From contig CACEKJ010000009.1 in NCBI GenBank assembly GCA_902560045.1, positions 1 to 40,188 of the forward strand: DNA of 40,188 nt. The letters are read 5' to 3'. The position numbers and the translations under genes are program-made. How positions within the stretch are numbered: the stretch's first letter is position 1; the number at the start of each line of letters is the position of its first letter. The notes under the pieces are model-generated. The model worked only from the letters and a program-made list of their open reading frames with translations. It had not been told where the DNA came from and made no database searches. Positions 1-6,720 of this stretch are shown one piece after another. Origin of the DNA: an uncultured Bacteroidota bacterium. Its GTDB lineage: Bacteria; Bacteroidota; Bacteroidia; Flavobacteriales; Flavobacteriaceae.

Positions 1-292
1 CACAAATTTTACCTCAGCAGGATGTTTCTTGTAAAGTAAAGATGTTAGTACAGCATTTAATCCAACAGACTTACCTTGGCCAGTTGCTCCTGCCATTAAA
101 AGGTGAGGCATTCTGGCTAAATCAAAAACTAAGGTTTCATTGCTAATCGTTTTACCTATTGCTACTGGCAATTCCATTTCTGATTTTTGAAATTTTTCAG
201 CAGAAATAACAGAGTGCATTGAAACAATAGTTGGCTTTTTATTTGGCACTTCAATTCCTATAGTTCCTTTTCCAGGGATTGGAGCAATTATA
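1..292 (-). pseudogene. ftsK: FtsK motor-domain fragment (Walker A region), inverted relative to the rest of ftsK
   Basis: Read on the minus strand, this stretch is open throughout and gives the middle of FtsK, the DNA translocase that pumps chromosome ends through the division septum. It runs from IIAPIPGKGTIGIEVPNKKP through ARMPHLLMAGATGQGKSVG to KKHPAEVKFV, which ends at base 1. The ATP-binding Walker A motif GATGQGKS lies at 67–90. In intact flavobacterial FtsK this stretch comes directly before the part encoded on the plus strand at 284–1120, with about 28 residues (beginning LVDPKK) in between. Those residues are missing here and would continue to the left of the window. The gene is therefore broken by an inversion or by a chimeric join. 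I call it a fragment because no start or stop belongs to it. The family assignment is secure; the cause of the break is not. Confidence 0.9.
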
Positions 293-1120
293 ACTGATAA
301 TAAAAAAGTAATCAATACTTTAAATTCTTTATGTATTGAAATGGACAACAGATATGAGCTTTTAAAAAATGCTGCTTGCAGAAATATTGTTGAGTACAAC
401 AAGAAGTTTAAGGCAAGAAAATTAAATCCAAATGATGGTCACCAATTTCTCCCTTATATAGTTTTAGTAGTAGACGAATTTGCAGACTTAATCATGACTG
501 CTGGAAAAGAGGTTGAAACACCAATAGCTAGATTAGCACAACTTGCAAGAGCAATCGGAATCCATTTAATTATCGCTACCCAAAGACCATCTGTTAATGT
601 GATTACTGGGGTTATTAAAGCTAATTTCCCAGCTAGAATTGCTTTTAGGGTAACTTCTAAAATAGATTCACGAACCATTTTAGACGGATCTGGAGCTGAT
701 CAGTTGATCGGTAGAGGTGACATGTTGTATACACAAGGGAATGAGCTAATAAGAATACAATGTGCTTTTGTTGACACACCAGAAATTGAACAACTTACAG
801 ACTATATTGGTTCACAAAAAGCATATGCCACTGCTCATCAACTTCCAGAGTATGTAGGAGAAGAAGGTGGCACACAACTTGATAATAATATAGAAGATAG
901 GGATAAGTTGTTTAGAGAAGCAGCCGAAGTACTTGTTGTAGCCCAACAAGGATCGGCATCCTTGCTTCAAAGAAAACTTAAGTTAGGATATAATAGAGCC
1001 GGTAGATTAATTGATCAATTAGAAGCTGCAGGTATTGTTGGTCCTTTTGAAGGCAGTAAAGCCAGACAAGTCTTAATTCCAGACCTACAATCCCTTGATA
1101 GACATTTTGAAAACGAATAA
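284..1120 (+). CDS. ftsK: DNA translocase FtsK, C-terminal part (5' end missing)
   Basis: This is the C-terminal half of FtsK/SpoIIIE, the septal DNA pump that also activates XerCD recombination at dif. Homology begins at about base 284 (AIITDNKKVINTLNSLCIE) and is in frame with the ATG at 341, which is an internal methionine and not the real start. Visible elements are the Walker B-like segment YIVLVVDEFADLIM, the stretch IIATQRPSVNVITG, and the sensor-like GRGDMLY. The last ~65 residues form the winged-helix gamma domain (SASLLQRKLKLGYNRAGRLI), which reads the polar KOPS sequences. The Walker A part lies on the opposite strand at 1–292, so no complete FtsK is encoded in this window. The lolA-like gene starts 10 bases after the stop, a gene order common in Flavobacteriia. 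Confidence 0.93.
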   Translation, partial: AIITDNKKVINTLNSLCIEMDNRYELLKNAACRNIVEYNKKFKARKLNPNDGHQFLPYIVLVVDEFADLIMTAGKEVETPIARLAQLARAIGIHLIIATQRPSVNVITGVIKANFPARIAFRVTSKIDSRTILDGSGADQLIGRGDMLYTQGNELIRIQCAFVDTPEIEQLTDYIGSQKAYATAHQLPEYVGEEGGTQLDNNIEDRDKLFREAAEVLVVAQQGSASLLQRKLKLGYNRAGRLIDQLEAAGIVGPFEGSKARQVLIPDLQSLDRHFENE

Positions 1121-1130
1121 AGAAAACATT

Positions 1131-1784
1131 ATGAAAAAGTTATTGATATTATTTTTATGCATATTTATAAATCTAGGTTTTTCTCAGGATAATTCTGATG
1201 CAGAATTATTACTAAATAAAGTTTCTGAGAATATAAAAAACTATGAAAATATTTACATTAACTATGCTTATACTCTGAATAATATTGAAGAAGATATCAA
1301 TCAAACAAATAAAGGAAGTTTTGTAACTGAAGGAGAAAAATGGAGATTTGAAATGCTTGGAGTAACAAGAATTTTTGACGGAAGCAAGTTGTATTCAATT
1401 AGCCCTGATGATGAAGAGGTTACTATTTCAAGTCAGGACCCTGAAGACGAAACTACAATTACTCCTAACAAGATGCTCTATTTTTATGAAGAAGGGTACT
1501 ATTTTGAAATGGATAAATCTAGATTTATTGGAAATGGCCAATTTAGAAAAAAAATACAGTATGTAAAATTAGTACCAAAAGACTCAGAAGCTGAAATTAA
1601 GTATATACTTCTAGGAATAGATACTGAATTTAATCAAATTTATGAAGTGATTGAAACTGGAAAAAATGAAACAGTAACAACAATATCAATTGTAGATTTT
1701 GAATTTAATCTTCCGTTAGACGAAAACTTATTTGTTTTTCAAAAAGATAAATATGAAGACTACTATATGAATATATTAGATTAA
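1131..1784 (+). CDS. lolA: LolA-like outer-membrane lipoprotein carrier protein
   Basis: A 217-residue secreted protein of the LolA/LolB fold, expected to ferry lipoproteins across the periplasm from the inner membrane to the outer membrane. I chose the ATG at 1131 over an upstream in-frame ATG at 1095. It starts a clean signal peptide (MKKLLILFLCIFINLGFSQ), whereas the earlier start would overlap ftsK and add a charged 12-residue extension. The mature part begins with a helix (DAELLLNKVSENIKNYENI) and then has the alternating beta-strand pattern of LolA (NKGSFVTEGEKWRFEMLG, TRIFDGSKLYSISPDDEEV). It lies between ftsK and an LptF/G-type permease, the usual flavobacterial position for LolA. The family call rests on fold-like pattern, length and synteny, because LolA sequences are weakly conserved. 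Confidence 0.8.
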   Translation: MKKLLILFLCIFINLGFSQDNSDAELLLNKVSENIKNYENIYINYAYTLNNIEEDINQTNKGSFVTEGEKWRFEMLGVTRIFDGSKLYSISPDDEEVTISSQDPEDETTITPNKMLYFYEEGYYFEMDKSRFIGNGQFRKKIQYVKLVPKDSEAEIKYILLGIDTEFNQIYEVIETGKNETVTTISIVDFEFNLPLDENLFVFQKDKYEDYYMNILD

Positions 1785-1789
1785 AATCA

Positions 1790-3205
1790 TTGAAAATACT
1801 TGATCTATACATATTCAAATCATACTTAAAAACATTGGCTAGCACTTTTTGCATTTTAATGCTGATTTTCTTACTTCAATCTGTTTGGTTATATATCTCT
1901 GAATTAGCTGGTAAAGATTTAGAGTTAGATATAATTTTTAAATTTCTTGTTAATGTTAGTCCTAGGTTGGTTATTCTTGTACTACCGTTAACAATATTAC
2001 TTTCTAGCATAATGGTTTTTGGAAGTTTATCTGAGAACTATGAATTTGCCGCGATGAAAGCAAGTGGAATTTCACTTCAAAGATCCATGAAAAGTTTGAT
2101 CTTCTTCACAATAATTCTTGGTTGTCTTACATTCTTTTTTTCCAATAATATAGCGCCAATTGCAGAATACAATTTTCATAATTTAAGAAAGAATATTTCA
2201 AAGGTAAAACCAGCAATGGCTATTGCTGAAGGACAATTTAGCCAAATAGGAAATTACAATATAAAAGTTGAGGATAAGTATGGTAGTGAAGGAAAATTAC
2301 TTGACAAAGTAATAATTCATCAGAAAAAAAATATACCTGGAAATTACACTGTTATTAAATCTAAAAAAGGTGAAATTGTTAGTGAGGAAAATTCAGACAT
2401 ATTACAGCTAAAATTATATGATGGAAATTATTATGATGAAATAATTTCAAAGGATTATTCAGAAAAAATTAAGAAACCTTTTGTGAAAAGTTATTTTGAG
2501 GAATATTTAATAAATATTGATTTAGCATCAATCAATAATGTTGATTTTTCTCAAGAGGATGATGTAAATAAGCATTCAATGATGAAAGTAAATGAGCTAA
2601 GTTTTGCAATTGACTCGCTTAATGATAAAAAAATTGAGGATATAAATGTTATAAGCTCAAAAATGCTGAATAGATCAAATTTTAAAACCATCAATTATAA
2701 TTTAAACCCAAAAGAGGAGGTTAATTATGAAAATGAGAACTTCTTAAACCTTTTTCAACCCACAAAACAAAAACAATTATATGATTTGGCTCTAAGTTCA
2801 GTGAAAAGCACAATAAGCATTGTAAAATCAAATAAAACAATTCAGTCATATAGAGAACAGAATCTAAACAAGCATATTATGACCATGCATGACAAGTTTT
2901 CCCTAGGATTTGCGTGTATTATTTTATTTTTTATCGGTGCCCCTCTTGGAACAATAATAAGAAAAGGGGGATATGGTTTACCCTTGGTAATATCAATTCT
3001 ATTATTTTTGGCATATCATTTTTTAGGAATCTTTTCAAAAAACTTAGCAGAAGATAGTAGTATTAACCCTGTACTTGCAAGTTGGTTGTCAACTCTAATA
3101 ATGTTACCAATTAGTATGTATTTAACATATAAAGCAACAAATGATAGAAGTGTTTTTAATTTTGGAGATAAATTTTTAAACTTCTTAGCTAAATTAAAGA
3201 AATAA
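1790..3205 (+). CDS. LptF/LptG-family lipopolysaccharide export permease
   Basis: A 471-residue inner-membrane protein of the YjgP/YjgQ family. LptF and LptG are the membrane halves of the LptB2FG ABC transporter, which extracts lipopolysaccharide for delivery to the outer membrane. Three hydrophobic segments lie at the N-terminus (about residues 15–35, 55–80 and 100–120) and three at the C-terminus (about 370–390, 395–415 and 425–445). A long hydrophilic periplasmic region separates them, which is the expected topology. The family segments DLYIFKSYLKT near the start and APLGTIIRKGGYGLPLVIS near the end are clear. The start is a TTG five bases after the lolA-like stop, because no ATG fits. 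ribB follows two bases after the stop, so the four genes probably form one transcript. I cannot tell LptF from LptG by eye. Confidence 0.88.
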   Translation: MKILDLYIFKSYLKTLASTFCILMLIFLLQSVWLYISELAGKDLELDIIFKFLVNVSPRLVILVLPLTILLSSIMVFGSLSENYEFAAMKASGISLQRSMKSLIFFTIILGCLTFFFSNNIAPIAEYNFHNLRKNISKVKPAMAIAEGQFSQIGNYNIKVEDKYGSEGKLLDKVIIHQKKNIPGNYTVIKSKKGEIVSEENSDILQLKLYDGNYYDEIISKDYSEKIKKPFVKSYFEEYLINIDLASINNVDFSQEDDVNKHSMMKVNELSFAIDSLNDKKIEDINVISSKMLNRSNFKTINYNLNPKEEVNYENENFLNLFQPTKQKQLYDLALSSVKSTISIVKSNKTIQSYREQNLNKHIMTMHDKFSLGFACIILFFIGAPLGTIIRKGGYGLPLVISILLFLAYHFLGIFSKNLAEDSSINPVLASWLSTLIMLPISMYLTYKATNDRSVFNFGDKFLNFLAKLKK

Positions 3206-3207
3206 AT

Positions 3208-4344
3208 ATGTCAAAAGATAAGTTTAAACTTAACACTATTGAATCAGCAATTAACGATATAAGAAAAGGAAAAATTGTAATTGTTGTAGATGATAAAAAT
3301 AGAGAAAATGAAGGAGATTTCTTAGCTGCTGCTGAACTTATCACACCTGAAATAATTAATTTCATGGCAACTCATGGAAGAGGATTGATCTGTGCGCCGA
3401 TTACAGAAGATATTTCAAAGAAATTAGGATTGAATTTAATGGTTGGAACAAACACAGATCCTCAGGATACTGCATTTACAGTTTCAATTGATTTAAAAGG
3501 GAATGGAGTAACAACGGGTATCTCTGTTTCAGATAGAGCTACAACAATTAAAGCACTAATAGACAAGAACACGAAGCCTAATCAATTTTCTAAGCCCGGT
3601 CATGTTTTTCCACTTGTTGCAAAAAACGGAGGTGTTTTAAGAAGGACTGGACATACTGAAGCCGCTATAGATTTACCTAGACTTGCAGGATTAAAACCCG
3701 CAGGCGTTATTGTAGAAATTATGAATGAAGATGGCTCAATGGCCAGAGTTCCAGATTTGGTCAAAGTTGCTAAAAAGTTTAATCTCAAAATCATATCTAT
3801 TGAAGACCTGGTTGCTTACAGAATGGAACATGATTCCTTAATCGATAAAAAAGAGGATTTTGAGATAAATACAAGATTTGGAAGTTTTCGTTTGAGAGCT
3901 TATGAGCAAACTACTAATAGTAATGTTCATATTGCCCTAACCAAAGGAAGCTGGGAAAAAGGTGATAAAGTTCTAACGCGAATAAATTCAAAATCTATTA
4001 ATAATGATATTTTAGGTACTCTAACTAGTAATACCGAAAATTCTTTAAATAAGATGTTTAACATCATCAATGAAAATAAATCAGGTGCAATAATATTCAT
4101 TAGTCCTGAACAACAATCTATTGATACATTAAGAAGGTTAAATATCCTAAAGAAAAAACAACAGAAGGATAAAGTTGCAAAAGCACCTATCATTGGAATG
4201 GATGATAGAGATTTTGGTATTGGCGCTCAAATATTACATGATTTAGATATTACAAATCTCAAATTAATTTCTAATACTAAAGGAACCAAAAGGGTTGGAA
4301 TGATCGGATACGGACTTGAAATTTCTGATTACGTTAGTTTTTAG
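3208..4344 (+). CDS. ribB: 3,4-dihydroxy-2-butanone 4-phosphate synthase with degenerate GTP cyclohydrolase II domain
   Basis: The N-terminal ~205 residues are the riboflavin-pathway enzyme that turns ribulose 5-phosphate into 3,4-dihydroxy-2-butanone 4-phosphate. The acidic metal and substrate loop DDKNRENEGD lies at 28–37, and the signature RRTGHTEAAIDLPRLAG follows at about 145–161. The C-terminal half (from about residue 221, TRFGSFRLRAYEQ) still aligns with GTP cyclohydrolase II, for example FGIGAQILHDL and GYGLEISDY near the end. However, the zinc and catalytic cysteines normally found in HSECLTGD and RCDCG are replaced (SKSINND, TSNTEN). The protein should therefore supply only the RibB reaction, and an active cyclohydrolase must lie elsewhere. 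Such vestigial C-terminal domains are known in Bacteroidota RibB. The 3' end overlaps the convergent esterase gene by 11 bases. Confidence 0.92.
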   Translation: MSKDKFKLNTIESAINDIRKGKIVIVVDDKNRENEGDFLAAAELITPEIINFMATHGRGLICAPITEDISKKLGLNLMVGTNTDPQDTAFTVSIDLKGNGVTTGISVSDRATTIKALIDKNTKPNQFSKPGHVFPLVAKNGGVLRRTGHTEAAIDLPRLAGLKPAGVIVEIMNEDGSMARVPDLVKVAKKFNLKIISIEDLVAYRMEHDSLIDKKEDFEINTRFGSFRLRAYEQTTNSNVHIALTKGSWEKGDKVLTRINSKSINNDILGTLTSNTENSLNKMFNIINENKSGAIIFISPEQQSIDTLRRLNILKKKQQKDKVAKAPIIGMDDRDFGIGAQILHDLDITNLKLISNTKGTKRVGMIGYGLEISDYVSF

Positions 4345-5107
4345 AATAATCAAAAATCCAGTTTAAAAAATCAGGATCTCTAAAAACATTAAACCAGCTA
4401 TCATGATTTACATTTTCATATAAGGTGAATTTTGGACTTCCACCTTGTTCTATAATTGATTTAACCATATTTATCGAAAGTTCAGGAAAAACAACATCGT
4501 CATCTGAACCATGAGCTACCCATAAAGGAGTTGATTTTGCAAATTCTTTTGCCCATTGTGGATTTCCTCCACCACAAATCAAAACAGCGGATGCAAACAT
4601 GTTAGGTCTATGTTTTAACAATTCAAATGAACCCATTGCTCCATTAGACAATCCCGTTAAATAAATCCTTTTATTATTAATTTTTTTATCATTAACTAAA
4701 TCGTCTAAAAGACTCATAACAAGTGATAAAGAATTTGTAGGAGACGCATCATCGGGAAAAACTTGTCTTATTTTTTTATTGGTTAATTTTCTACTTGACC
4801 AATTATCATTTAAAGGTGCTTGAGGTAATAAAACAAATGAAGGGAAATTTTTTCTGTTTGATTTATCTAAAATAACTTTATCAATATATTTTAATTGTAA
4901 CTCGTTGTCATTACCTCTTTCTCCTATACCATGAAGAAAAACTAAAAGAGGATAGGATTTAGAATCATCATATTTATAAGGATATATAAGTCTATAATTA
5001 ATACTACCGTTAGAATTTGAATACTCCTTATAATTATCAATCATTTTACTACCACAAGATGAAATTAATAAGCAAAAAAGAAATAATAATAGGTTTTTAA
5101 ATTTCAT
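4334..5107 (-). CDS. Lipoprotein alpha/beta-hydrolase (phospholipase/carboxylesterase type)
   Basis: A 257-residue predicted lipoprotein: the signal MKFKNLLLFLFCLLISSC ends in a lipobox with Cys18. The rest is an alpha/beta-hydrolase like the secreted polyester-depolymerase, phospholipase and prolyl-oligopeptidase-like esterases. The oxyanion strand is PLLVFLHGIGERGND (residues 53–67). The nucleophile elbow is GLSNG with Ser154. The acidic residue is probably Asp203 or Asp204 in HGSDDDVVFP, and His235 in NHDSW completes the triad. The likely reaction is hydrolysis of an ester on the periplasmic or outer-surface side; the substrate is unknown. It is transcribed alone, convergent with ribB and overlapping its last codons. 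An acyl-carbohydrate esterase is possible but cannot be shown. Confidence 0.8.
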   Translation of the reverse strand: MKFKNLLLFLFCLLISSCGSKMIDNYKEYSNSNGSINYRLIYPYKYDDSKSYPLLVFLHGIGERGNDNELQLKYIDKVILDKSNRKNFPSFVLLPQAPLNDNWSSRKLTNKKIRQVFPDDASPTNSLSLVMSLLDDLVNDKKINNKRIYLTGLSNGAMGSFELLKHRPNMFASAVLICGGGNPQWAKEFAKSTPLWVAHGSDDDVVFPELSINMVKSIIEQGGSPKFTLYENVNHDSWFNVFRDPDFLNWIFDYSKN

Positions 5108-5154
5108 GTCTTTAAAGTTTTAAATAATATAATATAAATAATTTAAAAAGATTT

Positions 5155-5185
5155 TTTGAACCAAAGAAAAACAAGTATATATTTG
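5155..5185 (+). promoter_or_regulatory. Bacteroidota-type sigma promoter for tRNA-Ser
   Basis: TTTG at 5155–5158 and TATATTTG at 5178–5185 are separated by exactly 19 bases. This matches the Bacteroidota primary-sigma consensus TTTG-N19-TAnnTTTG in full. Transcription would start about 5–7 bases downstream, just ahead of the tRNA at 5197. Confidence 0.8.
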
Positions 5186-5196
5186 CATGCATTATT

Positions 5197-5281
5197 GGAG
5201 GAATGGCAGAGTGGTCGAATGCGGCAGTCTTGAAAACTGTTGAGGGTCACACCTCCGGGGGTTCGAATCCCTCTTCCTCCG
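5197..5281 (+). tRNA. tRNA-Ser (anticodon UGA)
   Basis: An 85-base tRNA with a long variable arm, as expected for serine. The acceptor stem pairs GGAGGAA (5197–5203) with TTCCTCC (5274–5280), followed by discriminator G at 5281. The D-arm contains GGTCGAATGCGGC. The anticodon stem GCAGT/ACTGT encloses the loop CTTGAAA, giving anticodon TGA, which reads UCA and related serine codons. The T-arm has the standard GGTTCGAATCC. The CCA end is not encoded. A strong promoter lies directly upstream and a hairpin terminator directly downstream, so it is a single-gene transcript. Confidence 0.97.
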
Positions 5282-5296
5282 CTGTTTACAGGGTAG

Positions 5297-5343
5297 AATA
5301 GCCTTTAGGGTACTAGATAGGGTACTCAAAGGCTATTTTTTTT
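5297..5343 (+). terminator. Intrinsic terminator of tRNA-Ser
   Basis: A 10-bp perfect stem, AATAGCCTTT (5297–5306) with AAAGGCTATT (5328–5337), followed by a T-run to 5343. The 21-base loop contains the direct repeat AGGGTACT at 5307–5314 and 5319–5326. The T-run is only on the plus-strand side, so it serves the tRNA and not the convergent sulfotransferase gene. Confidence 0.85.
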
Positions 5344-5357
5344 ATTTCAATGATTTG

Positions 5358-6242
5358 TTAATTTAATTTTTGACCAAAGGTTTTTTCCTCAATATTTTCA
5401 ACCATTTGTTTGTAATATAACATGAACATATCTTTTTGTTCCTTAGTAAAATGACTTTTACCTTCTCCACTTTTCCCTTTTCTAATAAACTGATTAAATA
5501 TTTTTTCTGAAACTTTACGTTGCTCCCCGAATAAGTTTTCATTTTTTTTCATATAATCAAAGCTAGAATACTTTAAAGCTCTGTTTATTGCTTTTTTATC
5601 TGTAGGAATTCCCAAAAAACTAATTATGCGCTCAATTTCTTTTGTCTTATTTTTTAAAAGATCTTCATATTTTATATATAGAATTGAAAGTTTATTTTTA
5701 TTTATCATCCACTCTCTCGTGTGTTTAAACCATTTTTTTTGTTTAAAAAAAATTTTTAAATATTTATCTAATTTTAAATCAGGGTTATTATAGTTTTTTT
5801 GTTGGTGGTAGTTTGAAATGGCAACATCCATTCCATTTCTGTATACATAAATGAACCTTCCTTTTGTTTTTTTACCAAATTCTTTATAGTTATCATGAGT
5901 TTTAATAATTCTAGGAGAGGTTAAATCTGGCGGTTTCTGACCAATAAAAGAAGCATTGTGGATCCAAGGTGAAACCTCATATATATGCTTAAAATTCATT
6001 CTCCCATCAGTGGTTAAATGGTATAAAATCATTTGCATTAATGTTGTTCCAGATTTTGGATATGTAGATATATATATATCATCTTCACGCTCACCAAATA
6101 TAATTTTAAATTGTTCAAATTTAAATTTGTGTGATATGTTGAAAAAATAGCGAGCTAAATTTGCAAATAGTTTATTAATCTTGAAAGCATATTCAGCTAA
6201 TATCCCGTAACCGTTATATTCTTTCTTATCTACCTTTTTCAT
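5358..6242 (-). CDS. PAPS-dependent sulfotransferase (eukaryotic SULT-like, Sulfotransfer_1)
   Basis: A 294-residue cytoplasmic enzyme expected to move a sulfuryl group from PAPS to a hydroxyl or amine acceptor. The 5'-phosphosulfate loop YPKSGTTLMQ lies at 61–70 with PKSGTT at 62–67. The likely catalytic base is His116 in IIKTHDNY. The 3'-phosphate motif YRNGMDVAIS lies at 134–143. The C-terminal PAPS-binding signature RKGKSGEGKSHFT starts at 254 (compare RKGxxGDWKxxFT). There is no signal peptide. Gene and protein are strongly AT- and Lys/Asn-rich, even for this window. It sits directly downstream of tRNA-Ser, facing it, and is followed on the right by a small lipoprotein gene on the same strand. 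The acceptor is unknown; polysaccharide, lipid and small-molecule acceptors are all possible. Confidence 0.88.
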   Translation of the reverse strand: MKKVDKKEYNGYGILAEYAFKINKLFANLARYFFNISHKFKFEQFKIIFGEREDDIYISTYPKSGTTLMQMILYHLTTDGRMNFKHIYEVSPWIHNASFIGQKPPDLTSPRIIKTHDNYKEFGKKTKGRFIYVYRNGMDVAISNYHQQKNYNNPDLKLDKYLKIFFKQKKWFKHTREWMINKNKLSILYIKYEDLLKNKTKEIERIISFLGIPTDKKAINRALKYSSFDYMKKNENLFGEQRKVSEKIFNQFIRKGKSGEGKSHFTKEQKDMFMLYYKQMVENIEEKTFGQKLN

Positions 6243-6285
6243 AAATAAAGATTAGCAGATATAAACTAATTTATGTGCTATGTTT

Positions 6286-6534
6286 TTAATCGCAGTAGGT
6301 CTGAATTTCATCCCAGGTAGTATTCCAGTCACTCCAAGTTCCGCTATCTTGTACAACACCATTAAGTGAATAAGTGTATGTACCGTCTTGACAATATGTG
6401 TAAACGTAAGTATTTCCACCATCGACATAAGTGTAGGTACAACATTGATTGTCATCGTCACTACTACATGAAACAAGACCAGCAGTAAAAAAAGTTCCTA
6501 AAAAAATCGCAAAAAATTTAAAAATTCTTTTCAT
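6286..6534 (-). CDS. Small Tyr/Thr-rich lipoprotein of unknown function
   Basis: An 82-residue protein I do not recognise. The N-terminus is a lipoprotein signal (KFFAIFLGTFFTAGLVSC) with the modified cysteine followed by SSDDD, an acidic patch typical of surface-exposed Bacteroidota lipoproteins. The mature part is only ~59 residues. It is rich in Tyr, Thr, Gly and Asp with alternating aromatic residues (CCTYTYVDGGNTYVYTYCQ), suggesting a small beta-sheet. Four cysteines remain after the lipid-linked one, enough for two disulfides. An overlapping ORF in another frame (6252–6476) is its shadow. The gene reads toward the sulfotransferase gene with a 43-base gap, so the two could be cotranscribed. 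Function unknown. Confidence 0.7.
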   Translation of the reverse strand: MKRIFKFFAIFLGTFFTAGLVSCSSDDDNQCCTYTYVDGGNTYVYTYCQDGTYTYSLNGVVQDSGTWSDWNTTWDEIQTYCD

Positions 6535-6720
6535 AACAATTTAAATATAATAATTATTTACAACTCCCCAAAACATTAATTTATTTTAATGTATATTCGT
6601 TAAACACAAACGAATTGGTTTGATTGATTGCTATGGTTGGCTCTCTTTCAAACCTTTTCACTTTTATAGCATATTTGAAATATTTAATGTTAGTTTTGCA
6701 AAAATTTATGAAAAACAGTA

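Noticed and set aside
1-340. Reading the first 340 bases as an upstream intergenic region of a short ftsK-like gene starting at 341
   Set aside because: The minus strand of 1–292 encodes conserved FtsK sequence, and plus-strand homology begins at 284, ahead of the ATG at 341. This is a rearranged gene, not a short one.
5197-5281. Selenocysteine tRNA, because of the TGA anticodon and long variable arm
   Set aside because: The anticodon TGA reads UCA serine codons. A selenocysteine tRNA would need anticodon TCA and an 8-bp acceptor stem.
6252-6476. A 74-residue minus-strand ORF overlapping the small lipoprotein gene
   Set aside because: It has no signal peptide or recognisable pattern. The overlapping frame at 6286–6534 has a clear lipoprotein signal and is the better gene.
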